The notes beneath the pieces were generated by a model that saw only the letters and a program-made list of their open reading frames with translations, was not told the origin of the DNA and did no database searches. Of a stretch of DNA of 64,000 nt, positions 5,790 through 15,033 are shown one piece after another (the stretch's first letter is position 1; the number at the start of each line of letters is the position of its first letter). A program made the position numbers and the translations under genes. The stretch comes from Oleispirillum sp965228165 (GTDB lineage: Bacteria > Pseudomonadota > Alphaproteobacteria > Rhodospirillales > Rhodospirillaceae). The DNA is taken from positions 248,001-312,000 of the forward strand of contig CBDDHB010000002.1 in the NCBI GenBank assembly GCA_965228165.1. Direction: 5' to 3'.

Positions 5790-8649
5790 CCGGCCCGCGC
5801 GGCTTCAGCGCGGCGGCGAGGTAGGGGGCGGTGTAGCCGGTCTTCGCCGCGACGATCTCCTCGGGGGTGCCGGTGGCGACCACCTGCCCGCCGCCGTCGC
5901 CGCCTTCCGGCCCGATGTCGATGATCCAGTCGGCGGTCTTGATGACCTCCAGATTGTGCTCGATCACCACCACGGTGTTGCCGGTTTCGACCAGGGCGTG
6001 CAGCACCTCCAGAAGCTTTCTTACGTCCTCGAAGTGCAGGCCGGTGGTCGGCTCGTCGAGGATGTAGAGGGTGCGCCCGGTGGCGCGGCGGGCGAGTTCC
6101 TTCGACAGCTTGACGCGTTGCGCCTCGCCGCCCGACAGGGTCGTCGCCTGCTGGCCGAGCCGGATGTACCCCAGGCCGACGCGGGCGAGCAGGGCCAGCT
6201 TGTCGCGGATCGCGGGCACCGCCTTGAAGAACTCCACCCCTTCGTCGACGGTCATCTCCAGCACGTCGGCGATCGACTTGCCCTTGTAGCGGATGTCCAG
6301 GGTTTCGCGGTTATAGCGCTTGCCCTTGCAGACGTCGCACTGCACGTAGACGTCGGGCAGGAAGTGCATCTCGATCTTGATCACGCCGTCGCCCTGGCAA
6401 GCCTCGCAGCGGCCTCCCTTGACGTTGAACGAGAACCGCCCCGGCTGATAGCCGCGCGCCTTGGCCTCGGGCAGGCCGGCGAACCAGTCGCGGATCGGGG
6501 TGAAGGCGCCGGTATAGGTGGCGGGATTGGACCTGGGCGTGCGACCGATCGGCGACTGGTCGATATCGACGATCTTGTCGATCGCGGCGAGGCCGGTGAT
6601 TTCGTCGTGGGCGAGTGGCAGGTCGCGCGCGCCGTTGAATTGCCGCGCCACCGCCTTGTACAGGGTTTCCAGGATCAGGGTGGACTTGCCGCCGCCCGAA
6701 ACCCCGGTGACGCAGGTGAAGGTGCCGAGCGGGATATCGACGTCGATGGCGCGCAGGTTGTTGCCCCGTGCCCCCCGGATACCGATGGACAGGCCGCTGC
6801 CGGGGCGGCGCGTCGGCGGAACCGGCACCACCCGCGCGCCGGTCAGGTACTGGCCGGTCAGGCTGTCCGGGCAGGCCATCACGGCTTCCGGCGCGCCTTC
6901 GGCGACCACCGCGCCGCCGTGGGTTCCCGCCCCCGGGCCCATGTCGATGACGTGGTCGGCGGTGCGGATCGCGTCCTCGTCGTGTTCGACCACGATCACC
7001 GTGTTGCCGATGTCGCGCAGGCGGCGCAGCGTGCCGAGCAGACGGTCGTTGTCGCGTTGGTGCAGGCCGATCGAGGGTTCGTCGAGGACGTAAAGAACCC
7101 CGGTCAGGCCCGATCCGATCTGGCTGGCCAGGCGGATGCGCTGGCTTTCCCCGCCCGACAGGGTGCCCGAGGTGCGCGACAGCGACAGGTATTCCAGCCC
7201 GACGTTGGCGAGGAAACGCAAGCGCTCGTCGATTTCCTTCAGGACGCGGCGGGCGATTTCCCGGTCCTTGTCGAACAGCCGATCCTCCAGCTTGCGGAAC
7301 CAGACCAAGGCCTCGCCGATCGACAGACGGGTGATTTCGGCGATGTTCCGGCCCGCGATCTTCACCGCCAGGGCCTCGGGCTTCAGGCGGTCACCGTGGC
7401 AGGTCTCGCAGGGGGAGGACGTCTGGTATTTCGAGATTTCCTCGCGCATCCAGGCGGAATCGGTTTCGCGGAAGCGGCGTTCCAGATTGGGGATCACCCC
7501 CTCGAAGGGTTTGTTGCTTTCGTAGCGGCGCTTGCCGTCCTCCAGGACCAGGCGGATCGGCGTCTTGCCGGTGCCGTAAAGGATGGCGTGCTGCGCTTCC
7601 GGCGGCAGATGGCGGAAGGGCAATTTGGCGCTGGTGTGGAAGTGGGCGCAGACCGCTTCCAGCGACTGCGCCGCGATCTGCGAGGTGGTGCCCATCCACG
7701 GCGCGATCGCGCCGCCGTCGGCGGGGAGGGACGGATCGGGGACCACCAGTTGCGGGTCGATCGACATCCGCACGCCCAGGCCGTCGCAGTCCGGACAAGC
7801 GCCGAAGGGGTTGTTGAACGAGAACAGGCGGGGCTCGATTTCGTCGATGGTGAAGCCGGAGACCGGACAGGCGAATTTGGCGGAATAGGTGTGGCGTTGC
7901 CCGGTTTCCGCGTCCTCGGCATAGGCGAGGCCGTCGGCGAGGTCGAGGATGGTTTCCAGCGACGCGGCGAGGCGGCTTTCCAGGCCGGGTTTGACCACCA
8001 CCCGGTCCACCACCACATCGATGTCGTGCTTGACCTTCTTGTCGAGGGCCGGGGCCTCCTCGATGGCGTAGAGCGCGCCATCGATCTTCACCCGCTGGAA
8101 GCCCCGGGCGAGCAGATCCTTCAGTTCCTTCCTGTATTCCCCCTTGCGGCTGCGAATGATCGACGCCAGGAGGTAAAGCCGCGTCCCCTCGGGCAGGGCG
8201 GCGATCCGGTCCACCATCTGCGATACCGTCTGGCTTTCGATCGGCAGGCCGGTGGCGGGGGAGTGGGGAACCCCGATCCGCGCCCACAACAGGCGCATAT
8301 AGTCGTAGATTTCGGTCACCGTGCCCACCGTCGAGCGCGGATTGCGCGAGGTGGTCTTCTGTTCGATCGAGATCGCGGGGGAAAGCCCGTCGATGGAATC
8401 GACGTCGGGCTTCTGCATCATCTCGAGGAATTGGCGGGCATAGGCCGACAGGCTTTCGACGTAGCGGCGCTGCCCCTCGGCATAGATGGTGTCGAAGGCG
8501 AGCGAGGATTTCCCCGAACCCGACAGGCCGGTGATCACCACCAGCCGATTCTTCGGAATATCGACCGAAACGTTGCGCAGGTTGTGTTCCCGCGCGCCGC
8601 GCACGGACAGAACGGAAGAGTCCACGGAAAAATCGGGGTCACGGGTCAT
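5779..8649 (-). CDS. uvrA: Excinuclease ABC subunit A
   Basis: DNA-damage recognition ATPase of nucleotide excision repair; it loads UvrB at lesions. The 956-residue product has the two ABC modules of the family: Walker A motifs GLSGSGKSS near the N-terminus and GVSGGGKST in the second half, signatures SGGESQRIRLA and LSGGEAQRVKL, and zinc-binding CxxC pairs (CETCHGD, CEACQGD and a later CDVCKGK). Length is normal. The ATG at 8649 fits family length, although no strong ribosome site precedes it. I looked for an alphaproteobacterial LexA box (GTTC-N7-GTTC) upstream and did not find one. Confidence 0.96.
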   Translation of the reverse strand: MTRDPDFSVDSSVLSVRGAREHNLRNVSVDIPKNRLVVITGLSGSGKSSLAFDTIYAEGQRRYVESLSAYARQFLEMMQKPDVDSIDGLSPAISIEQKTTSRNPRSTVGTVTEIYDYMRLLWARIGVPHSPATGLPIESQTVSQMVDRIAALPEGTRLYLLASIIRSRKGEYRKELKDLLARGFQRVKIDGALYAIEEAPALDKKVKHDIDVVVDRVVVKPGLESRLAASLETILDLADGLAYAEDAETGQRHTYSAKFACPVSGFTIDEIEPRLFSFNNPFGACPDCDGLGVRMSIDPQLVVPDPSLPADGGAIAPWMGTTSQIAAQSLEAVCAHFHTSAKLPFRHLPPEAQHAILYGTGKTPIRLVLEDGKRRYESNKPFEGVIPNLERRFRETDSAWMREEISKYQTSSPCETCHGDRLKPEALAVKIAGRNIAEITRLSIGEALVWFRKLEDRLFDKDREIARRVLKEIDERLRFLANVGLEYLSLSRTSGTLSGGESQRIRLASQIGSGLTGVLYVLDEPSIGLHQRDNDRLLGTLRRLRDIGNTVIVVEHDEDAIRTADHVIDMGPGAGTHGGAVVAEGAPEAVMACPDSLTGQYLTGARVVPVPPTRRPGSGLSIGIRGARGNNLRAIDVDIPLGTFTCVTGVSGGGKSTLILETLYKAVARQFNGARDLPLAHDEITGLAAIDKIVDIDQSPIGRTPRSNPATYTGAFTPIRDWFAGLPEAKARGYQPGRFSFNVKGGRCEACQGDGVIKIEMHFLPDVYVQCDVCKGKRYNRETLDIRYKGKSIADVLEMTVDEGVEFFKAVPAIRDKLALLARVGLGYIRLGQQATTLSGGEAQRVKLSKELARRATGRTLYILDEPTTGLHFEDVRKLLEVLHALVETGNTVVVIEHNLEVIKTADWIIDIGPEGGDGGGQVVATGTPEEIVAAKTGYTAPYLAAALKPRGPVTP

Positions 8650-8984
8650 CGGAATTTTACAATCATCGTCAAGAAGCCGGAAAACCCTTGGCTCATAACA
8701 TGCAAGGGTGGGGGATGTCGATTGCCGCGCAGGGGATCGCACAGCGGCTTGCCCAGCATTCGTCCTGCGTGCTGCACAAAAAATAGGATCGTCTTTGCCG
8801 AAAGGGAAGAGCATGATCAAGCCTTGCGCAAAGGCGCTTGACTTGCCCGTTCCAGTCGGCATGTTTGTGGGCGGGAAGACTGCGGGCGAGGGGTCGCCCG
8901 CGGTGGAGCGAGGGCCCAACCGGAGACACCGGATCGGGAAACAACGCGGATCAAACCGCCATACCTTCAGGGGCCGTTTCGAAC
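8650..8984. other. Intergenic region between divergent uvrA and liv genes
   Basis: 335 bp without a convincing gene. A good -35-like TTGACT occurs at 8838-8843, with a poor -10 candidate (CATGTT) 16 bases on, pointing toward livH. It may be the liv operon promoter, but this is weak. No operator, riboswitch or RNA gene is recognised. Confidence 0.35.
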
Positions 8985-9899
8985 TTGGCTTATTTTCTTC
9001 AGCAGCTTATCAACGGGCTGACCCTGGGTGCGATCTATGGTCTGATCGCCATCGGGTACACCATGGTGTACGGCATCATCGGCATGATCAATTTCGCCCA
9101 CGGCGAAATCTATATGATCGGCGCCTTCGTTTCCGTCGTCACCTATCTCGTCCTTTCGGCGCTGGATTTGGGGTATGTGCCCTTGATCCTTCTGGTGATG
9201 CTGATGACGTCGATGCTCTTCACCTCGATCTACGGGTGGAGCATCGAACGCATCGCCTATCGCCCCCTGCGCGGCGCGCCCAAGCTGGCGGCGCTGATCT
9301 CGGCGATCGGCATGTCGATCGCCTTGCAGAACTACGTGCAGTTGACCCAGGGGGCGCGGGTGAAGGCCCTGGCGCCGGTGATCTCGGGCGGGCTGACCCT
9401 GATGGAGCAGGACGGCTTCACGGTGCGCCTGTCGTTCCTTCAGGTGTTCATCATCATCCTGACCACGGTGCTGATGGTGGGCTTCACCTTCCTGATCGAC
9501 AAGACTTCGCTCGGTCGCCAGCAGCGCGCCTGCGAGCAGGACCGCACCATGGCCTCGCTGGTCGGCGTCAACGTCGATCGCACGATCAGCCTGACCTTCG
9601 TCATGGGCGCGGCGCTGGCCGCCGTCGCCGGGATGATGGTGACCCTGTATTACGGCGTGGTGGACTTCTACATCGGCTTCCTCGCCGGGATGAAGGCGTT
9701 CACCGCCGCGGTCCTGGGAGGGATCGGGTCGCTGCCGGGGGCGATGCTGGGCGGGGTTCTGATCGGCCTGATCGAGGCTTTCTGGTCGGCGTATTTCACC
9801 ATCGAATACAAGGACGTGGCGGCGTTCTCGATCCTTGTCCTGGTGCTGATCTTCCGTCCCACCGGCTTGCTCGGCAAGCCGGAAATCGAGAAGGTGTAG
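8985..9899 (+). CDS. livH: Branched-chain amino-acid ABC transporter permease LivH
   Basis: First of two inner-membrane permeases of a HAAT-family importer. The 304-residue product opens with the family hallmark QQLINGLTLGAIYGLIAIGY followed by MINFAHGE, has about eight hydrophobic spans, and ends in the conserved FRPTGLLG segment. The start is taken as TTG 8985, because it places the protein beginning where LivH family members begin; no closer ATG or GTG is in frame, and the AGGGG upstream is only a fair ribosome site. It is followed after 4 bp by livM, the partner permease. Confidence 0.92.
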   Translation: MAYFLQQLINGLTLGAIYGLIAIGYTMVYGIIGMINFAHGEIYMIGAFVSVVTYLVLSALDLGYVPLILLVMLMTSMLFTSIYGWSIERIAYRPLRGAPKLAALISAIGMSIALQNYVQLTQGARVKALAPVISGGLTLMEQDGFTVRLSFLQVFIIILTTVLMVGFTFLIDKTSLGRQQRACEQDRTMASLVGVNVDRTISLTFVMGAALAAVAGMMVTLYYGVVDFYIGFLAGMKAFTAAVLGGIGSLPGAMLGGVLIGLIEAFWSAYFTIEYKDVAAFSILVLVLIFRPTGLLGKPEIEKV

Positions 9900-9903
9900 G
9901 ACG

Positions 9904-11244
9904 ATGGCGGAGATCATGAATCCGGCCCGCGCGGCGCAATCGCCGCTGAAAGCCGTCGCCGTCGATGCCTTGCTGACCGGCTTCGTCGCCCTGATTCTGG
10001 CGGTTCCGTTCATCGGCTTGAAAAGCGACAGCGTCGGCACCGCCCTGCAACTGGTCACCCGCTGGCCGACGATGTTCGCGATCGTCGGCGCGGCGGTCGC
10101 CGGACGGGTGCTGATGTCCCTGTTCCGCCTGCGCCGCGCGGCGCGATCCGCCGCCAAGGGCGGCAAGGGCGGTTCCGGAGTCGGCGCGGCGTTGTCCGCC
10201 TGGGGCGGGCGCCATATCACCGCGATCGGCTTCGCCGCCTTTGCCTTCGCCGTGGTGTTGCCCTTCCTGCCGTTTTCCAACCGCTACGTCGTCGACATCG
10301 CCACCACCTTCCTGATCTACGTGATGCTGGGGTGGGGGCTGAACATCGTCGTCGGCCTGGCCGGGCTTCTCGACCTGGGCTACGTCGCCTTCTATGCGGT
10401 CGGGGCCTATTCCTACGCCCTGATCGCCACTCAGTTGGGCTGGTCGTTCTGGCTGTGCCTGCCGCTCGCCGGGGCGTTCGCGGCGATGTTCGGCATCATG
10501 CTGGGCTTCCCGGTCCTGCGCCTGCGCGGCGACTATCTGGCGATCGTGACGCTGGGATTCGGCGAAATCATCCGCATCGTGCTGACCAACTGGGTGGATT
10601 TCACCAAGGGTCCGGACGGGATTTCCGGCATTCCCCGCCCCAGCTTTTTCGGCGCGTCCTTCGGGCGCACCGCGCCGGATGGCGGCGTCACCTTCAGCGA
10701 GATGCTGGGGATCGAGTATTCCTCGCAGCACCGGGTGATTTTCCTGTATTTCCTGATTCTGGTTCTGGCCGCCCTGACCAATCTGTTCACCCTGCGCATG
10801 CGCAAGCTGCCGACGGGCCGCGCCTGGGAGGCCCTGCGCGAGGACGAGATCGCCTGCCGTTCGCTCGGCATCAATCCGACCAACTTCAAGCTTTCGGCGT
10901 TCGCCCTGGGGGCGATGTTCGCGGGTTTCGCCGGGGCGTTCTTTTCCACCCGTCAGGGGTTCGTCAGCCCGGAAAGCTTCACCTTCATGGAATCCGCGAT
11001 CATTCTGGCGATCGTGGTTCTGGGCGGCATGGGGTCGCAGACCGGCGTGGTTCTGGCGGCCTTCGCCCTGGTCATCCTGCCCGAGTGGTTCCGCGAATTC
11101 GAACAGTACCGGATGTTCCTGTTCGGCGCGGCGATGGTGCTGATCATGGTGTTGAAGCCGACCGGCGTGATGGGCCATCGCGAGCCCACCATCCGCCTCC
11201 ATCCCGCGCCTCGGGGCGCGGACAAGCCGGAGGCCGTGCAATGA
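9904..11244 (+). CDS. livM: Branched-chain amino-acid ABC transporter permease LivM
   Basis: Second permease of the importer, 446 residues. The first 110 residues form an extension with two hydrophobic spans and a Lys/Arg/Gly-rich loop, as in longer LivM proteins. The core has the LivM features GWGLNIVVGLAGLLDLGYVA, GFPVLRLRGDYLAIVTLGFGE and the late VLGGMGSQTG loop. The stop overlaps the livG start by four bases (ATGA), so the permease and ATPase are co-translated. The substrates are expected to be Leu/Ile/Val, but related systems carry other amino acids or amides. Confidence 0.92.
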   Translation: MAEIMNPARAAQSPLKAVAVDALLTGFVALILAVPFIGLKSDSVGTALQLVTRWPTMFAIVGAAVAGRVLMSLFRLRRAARSAAKGGKGGSGVGAALSAWGGRHITAIGFAAFAFAVVLPFLPFSNRYVVDIATTFLIYVMLGWGLNIVVGLAGLLDLGYVAFYAVGAYSYALIATQLGWSFWLCLPLAGAFAAMFGIMLGFPVLRLRGDYLAIVTLGFGEIIRIVLTNWVDFTKGPDGISGIPRPSFFGASFGRTAPDGGVTFSEMLGIEYSSQHRVIFLYFLILVLAALTNLFTLRMRKLPTGRAWEALREDEIACRSLGINPTNFKLSAFALGAMFAGFAGAFFSTRQGFVSPESFTFMESAIILAIVVLGGMGSQTGVVLAAFALVILPEWFREFEQYRMFLFGAAMVLIMVLKPTGVMGHREPTIRLHPAPRGADKPEAVQ

Positions 11245-12083
11245 GCGTCCATCCCATGCCGCAACCGGCGAACGAAGCCCTTCTCGACGTCGAGCATCTG
11301 ACCATGCGGTTCGGCGGCCTGACCGCCATCGACGACCTGTCCTTCACCGCCCGGCGGCGGGAGATCACCTCGATCATCGGGCCGAACGGCGCGGGCAAGA
11401 CCACGGTGTTCAACTGCCTGACCGGCTTCTACAAGCCGACGGTGGGGCGGCTGCGTCTGTGCCATCCGGCAAAGGGGGAATTCTATCTGGAACGGATGGA
11501 AGGCTTCCGCATCGCGCAAAGGGCCGACGTCGGGCGCACCTTCCAGAACATCCGCCTGTTCCCCAAGATGACGGTGTTGGAAAACCTGATCATCGCCCAG
11601 CACAACCGCCTGATGAAGGCGTCGTGCTTCGCCCTGGCGGGGCTTGCCGGTTTGCCGCGCTATCGCGATGCGGAAAAGGTGGCGGTGGACAAGGCGCGTT
11701 TCTGGCTCGACCGCGTGGGATTGATCCCCCACGCCGACTGGGAGGCGGGCAATCTGCCCTATGGCGACCAGCGCAGGCTGGAGATCGCCCGCGCGATGTG
11801 CATCGATCCCTGCCTCTTGTGCCTGGACGAACCGGCGGCGGGGCTGAATCCGCGCGAATCCCTCGACCTCAACGAGCTTCTGCTCGCCATCCGCGACGAG
11901 CAGGGAATCGGCATCCTTCTGATCGAACACGACATGAGCGTGGTGATGGGGATTTCCGACCACATCGTGGTGCTGGATCACGGACGGAAGATTTCCGACG
12001 GCGATCCCGCCTTCGTGCGCAACGATCCGACGGTGATCCGCGCCTATCTGGGCGAGGAAGAGGGGGACGACGACCATGCTTAG
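11241..12083 (+). CDS. livG: Branched-chain amino-acid ABC transporter ATPase LivG
   Basis: One of the two cytoplasmic ATPases of the importer, 280 residues. Walker A GPNGAGKTT lies near residue 50, the Q-loop region reads GRTFQNIRLF, and the LivG-type signature is LPYGDQRRLEIARAM, followed by the Walker B segment LCLDEPAAGLNP and an H-loop (LLIEHDM). The start ATG overlaps the livM stop. The 3' end overlaps livF by eight bases. It is expected to form a heterodimer with LivF beneath LivH and LivM. Confidence 0.94.
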   Translation: MSVHPMPQPANEALLDVEHLTMRFGGLTAIDDLSFTARRREITSIIGPNGAGKTTVFNCLTGFYKPTVGRLRLCHPAKGEFYLERMEGFRIAQRADVGRTFQNIRLFPKMTVLENLIIAQHNRLMKASCFALAGLAGLPRYRDAEKVAVDKARFWLDRVGLIPHADWEAGNLPYGDQRRLEIARAMCIDPCLLCLDEPAAGLNPRESLDLNELLLAIRDEQGIGILLIEHDMSVVMGISDHIVVLDHGRKISDGDPAFVRNDPTVIRAYLGEEEGDDDHA

Positions 12084-12783
12084 GATCGAGGGCGTCCACA
12101 CCTTCTATGGCCAGATCGAGGCCCTGAAGGGCGTCGATCTGGAGATCAAGCCCGGCGAGATCGTCACCCTGATCGGGGCGAACGGCGCGGGCAAGTCCAC
12201 CCTGCTGATGACGGTGTTCGGCAAGCCGCAGGCGCGGTCCGGGCGGGTCCTGTTCGAGGGGCGGGACATCACCCGGGTTCCGGCGCACGAAATCGTCCGC
12301 CTGGGGATCGCCCAGTCGCCGGAAGGGCGGCGCATCTTCGCGCGGATGACCGTCTACGAGAATCTGCAAATGGGGGCGTTGCCCACCGACGGCGATCACT
12401 TCGAGGACGACATCCGCATGGTCTTCGACCTGTTCCCCCGCCTGGAGGAACGGCGCAACCAGCGCGGCGGCACGCTTTCCGGCGGCGAGCAGCAGATGCT
12501 GGCGATCGGTCGCGCCCTGATGAGCCGTCCGCGCCTGTTGCTGCTGGACGAACCCTCGCTCGGTCTGGCGCCCCTGGTGGTGCGCCAGATTTTCGAGATC
12601 ATCAAGCGCATCAACGAAGCCGGAGTGACGGTGTTCCTGGTCGAACAGAACGCCTATCACGCGCTGAAGCTGGCGCATCGCGGCTACGTGATGGTCAACG
12701 GCGTGATCGCCCTGTCGGGGCCGGGCCGGGAGTTGCTGGACAATCCCGAGATTCGCGCCGCATACCTGGAAGGAGGCCACTGA
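12076..12783 (+). CDS. livF: Branched-chain amino-acid ABC transporter ATPase LivF
   Basis: Second ATPase of the importer, 235 residues, the usual LivF length. Walker A GANGAGKST, the LivF hallmark SPEGRRIFARMTVYENL, signature LSGGEQQMLAIGRAL and Walker B LLLLDEPSLGLAP are all present in order. It overlaps livG upstream, and its last base is the first base of the next small gene's ATG (TGATG), so the five genes from livH to 13136 look like one transcript. Confidence 0.94.
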   Translation: MLRIEGVHTFYGQIEALKGVDLEIKPGEIVTLIGANGAGKSTLLMTVFGKPQARSGRVLFEGRDITRVPAHEIVRLGIAQSPEGRRIFARMTVYENLQMGALPTDGDHFEDDIRMVFDLFPRLEERRNQRGGTLSGGEQQMLAIGRALMSRPRLLLLDEPSLGLAPLVVRQIFEIIKRINEAGVTVFLVEQNAYHALKLAHRGYVMVNGVIALSGPGRELLDNPEIRAAYLEGGH

Positions 12784-13136
12784 TGACCGGGGTTCTGGGC
12801 GCCAGCCTGCCGGTGTTCGTCGGCTTCACCTGCATCATGATGGGCTGGATCGCCTTCATGACCGGGCGTGCCATCGCCAATACCTGGCGTCCGCGCTGGC
12901 AGGTGGTGCCGTATTGCGCGCTGTTGGGCATCGCCAATCGCTTTTTCGTGTTCGCGTTGTTCGGCGGGCCGCTGGGATCGTTCAGCGGCTGGCTGATCGG
13001 CACGGTGTTTTTGGTGGTGGTGGGGTTGGCTTCGTACCGGGAGAAGCAGGCCTTCAAGATGGTCGCGCAGTATCCCTGGCTTTACGAACGCTGCGGTCCC
13101 TTCGACTGGAGGGAACGCAAACACGACGCGCCCTGA
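12783..13136 (+). CDS. Small membrane protein of the liv operon (DUF6867-like)
   Basis: 117 residues with three to four hydrophobic spans: about 7-28 (SLPVFVGFTCIMMGWIAFMT), 40-60, and 66-88. It ends in a polar tail with YPWLYERCGPF. Proteins of this kind accompany branched-chain amino-acid transporter genes in alphaproteobacteria; I believe the family is DUF6867, recalled rather than searched. Start TGATG overlap with livF indicates coupling. It could be an accessory subunit of the transporter; no enzymatic motif is visible. Confidence 0.7.
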   Translation: MTGVLGASLPVFVGFTCIMMGWIAFMTGRAIANTWRPRWQVVPYCALLGIANRFFVFALFGGPLGSFSGWLIGTVFLVVVGLASYREKQAFKMVAQYPWLYERCGPFDWRERKHDAP

Positions 13137-13164
13137 ACCGGGCGTGCGCGTGGAAAACAGGAAA

Positions 13165-13269
13165 GGGGCGGCATAAGCCCCGAGGCCGCGAACCGGCAAC
13201 GGCGGCGGCAAGCAAGCATCGGTTCGGGTGGAACCGGACGGTTATGAACATCATGGCGACAACCGGTTA
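13165..13269 (+). promoter_or_regulatory. Hairpins in the livF-to-binding-protein leader
   Basis: Two small dyads sit between the transporter genes and the binding-protein gene: GGGGC/GCCCC at 13165-13169 and 13177-13181 (7-base loop), and CGGTTC/GAACCG at 13220-13225 and 13231-13236 (5-base loop), followed by further CGGTT and AACCGGTT blocks that could pair alternatively. No T-tract follows either one, so they are not classic terminators. An RNA processing or stabilising element that raises binding-protein expression is a reasonable inference. Confidence 0.4.
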
Positions 13270-13282
13270 AGGAGTTCCGAGA

Positions 13283-14380
13283 ATGTTGAAAACGACTTTG
13301 TGCGCGGGCGTGGCGGTTCTGGCCTTGGGCGTGGGCATGGCCAAGGCCGATATCGTGATCGCGGTGGCCGGTCCGATGACCGGTTCCTATGCCTCGATGG
13401 GCGAACAGGCCCTGAAGGGCGCCGAACAGGCGGTGAAGGACATCAACGCCAAGGGCGGCGTGCTGGGGCAGAAGCTGAAGCTCGAGGTCGGCGACGACGC
13501 CTGCGACCCGAAGCAGGCGGTGGCGGTGGCCAACCAGTTGGTCAACAAGGGCGTGAAGTTCGTCGCCGGGCACTTCTGCTCGGGCTCTTCGATTCCGGCG
13601 TCCGCCGTCTATCAGGAAGAAGGCCTGATCCAGATTTCCTGGGGTTCGACCAACCCGAAGCTGACCGAACAGGGTTTCGGCAACGTCTACCGCGTCTGCG
13701 GTCGTGACGACCAGCAGGGTCCGGCGGCGGCCGAGCTTCTGGCGACCAAGTTCAAGGGCAAGAAGGTCGCCATCCTTCAGGACAAGACCGCCTACGGCAA
13801 GGGTCTGGCCGACGAGACCAAGAAGAAGCTGAACGAACTCGGCGTCCAGGAAGTCATGTACGAAGCCTATACCGCGGGCGAAAAGGACTATTCCGCCCTG
13901 GTGACGAAGCTGAAGCAGGCCAACATCGACGTGATCTACCTCGGCGGCTATCACTCCGAGGCCGGTCTGATCGTCCGTCAGGCGAGCGAACAGGGCCTGA
14001 AGGTGACCCTGGTCGGCGGCGATTCCCTCGGCACCTCGGAATTCGCGGCGATCGCGGGCAAGGCGGGCGACGGCACGCTGTTCTCGTTCAACCCCGATCC
14101 GCGCAAGGATCCGGCGAACAAGAAGGTGGTCGAGGCGATCCGCGCCGGCGGCTACGAGCCGGAGGGCTATACCCTCTACACCTACGGCGCGATCCAGGCC
14201 TATGCGCAGGCGGTGGCCGCGGCGAAGAGCACCAAGCCCGCCGACGTCAACAAGCAGCTGCACGCGCTGACCCTCGACACCGTTCTCGGCAAGGTGGGTT
14301 TCGACGCCAAGGGCGACCTCAAGGCTCCGGGCTTCCTCTTCTACGAATGGAAGAACGGCACCTTCGACTACATGAAGTAA
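13283..14380 (+). CDS. livJ: Branched-chain amino-acid ABC transporter substrate-binding protein
   Basis: Periplasmic type I binding protein that captures the amino acid for LivHMGF. It is 365 residues with a cleavable signal (MLKTTLCAGVAVLALGVGMAKA, cut shortly before DIVIAVAGPM). The Leu/Ile/Val-binding fold shows in GPMTGSYASMGEQ, the ATVxNQLV-like VANQLVNKGVKFVAGHFCSG segment, and YGKGLAD. ATG at 13283 follows TAAGGAGTT. It lies 146 bp after the small membrane gene and ends at a strong terminator. Ligand specificity cannot be decided from sequence alone. Confidence 0.92.
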   Translation: MLKTTLCAGVAVLALGVGMAKADIVIAVAGPMTGSYASMGEQALKGAEQAVKDINAKGGVLGQKLKLEVGDDACDPKQAVAVANQLVNKGVKFVAGHFCSGSSIPASAVYQEEGLIQISWGSTNPKLTEQGFGNVYRVCGRDDQQGPAAAELLATKFKGKKVAILQDKTAYGKGLADETKKKLNELGVQEVMYEAYTAGEKDYSALVTKLKQANIDVIYLGGYHSEAGLIVRQASEQGLKVTLVGGDSLGTSEFAAIAGKAGDGTLFSFNPDPRKDPANKKVVEAIRAGGYEPEGYTLYTYGAIQAYAQAVAAAKSTKPADVNKQLHALTLDTVLGKVGFDAKGDLKAPGFLFYEWKNGTFDYMK

Positions 14381-14407
14381 GCCGAACTCTCGGCGCTACG
14401 TCGAAAG

Positions 14408-14438
14408 CCCCCGGGGGACTCCGTCCGCCGGGGGTTTT
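14408..14438 (+). terminator. Rho-independent terminator after the liv cluster
   Basis: A 7 bp perfect stem CCCCCGG/CCGGGGG (14408-14414 with 14428-14434) and 13-base loop followed by TTTT. It lies 28 bp past the binding-protein stop and closes the liv transcription unit. Confidence 0.85.
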
Positions 14439-14507
14439 CGTTGCGCGGCGGCGGGGGAACTGCATTAGTCTAGCGCGGTCATTTTTCACGCGTGCAAGGG
14501 GGTCTCC

Positions 14508-14978
14508 ATGGCCGGATCGGTCAACAAAGTCATACTCATCGGCAACCTGGGCCGCGACCCGGAAGTGCGCAGCATGAACAACGGCGGCAAGGTGGTGACC
14601 TTGAATCTCGCCACCTCGGAAAGCTGGAACGACCGCCAGAGCGGCCAGCGCCAGGAACGCACCGAGTGGCACCGCGTGGTGATCTTCAACGAGAATCTCG
14701 CGGGCGTCGCGGAAAAGTACCTGCGCAAGGGCTCCAAGGTTTATGTCGAGGGCGCGTTGCAGACCCGCAAGTGGACCGACCAGAACGGCAACGAGAAATA
14801 CACCACCGAGGTGGTGTTGCAGCGTTTCCGCGGCGAACTGACGATGCTGGACGGCGCGCGCCAGGGCGGCGACGCCGGGGCGGGCGAGTCCTTCGGTTCT
14901 CCCGCGCCGCGCCAGGGCGGCGGCGGCGGTTGGGACGCCCCGCCCGCGACGGCGCTGGACGACGACATTCCGTTCTGA
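14508..14978 (+). CDS. ssb: Single-stranded DNA-binding protein
   Basis: Binds and protects single-stranded DNA in replication, recombination and repair. 156 residues: an OB fold from about 5-110 with the typical opening NKVILIGNLGRDPE and the TEWHRVV strand, then a Gly/Ala/Pro-rich flexible linker, and the acidic C-terminal protein-docking tip DDDIPF. A monocistronic unit between two terminators. It is not adjacent to uvrA, as it is in many other proteobacteria. Confidence 0.96.
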   Translation: MAGSVNKVILIGNLGRDPEVRSMNNGGKVVTLNLATSESWNDRQSGQRQERTEWHRVVIFNENLAGVAEKYLRKGSKVYVEGALQTRKWTDQNGNEKYTTEVVLQRFRGELTMLDGARQGGDAGAGESFGSPAPRQGGGGGWDAPPATALDDDIPF

Positions 14979-15001
14979 GCGGCTTCGGAACCGGGATAAG
15001 G

Positions 15002-15030
15002 AAACGGCGGGGGCGATCCCCGCCGTTTTT
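15002..15030. terminator. Bidirectional terminator between ssb and cyuA
   Basis: Perfect stem CGGCGGGG/CCCCGCCG (15005-15012 with 15018-15025), 5-base loop, flanked by AAA on the left and TTTTT on the right. It can terminate ssb on the + strand and the convergent cyuA on the - strand. Confidence 0.88.
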
Positions 15031-15033
15031 GGT

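Noticed and set aside
5956..8641. Long open frames opposite uvrA
   Set aside because: Antisense shadows. UvrA motifs on the - strand are complete.
8650..8984. LexA box upstream of uvrA
   Set aside because: I looked for GTTC-N7-GTTC and its complement and found none.
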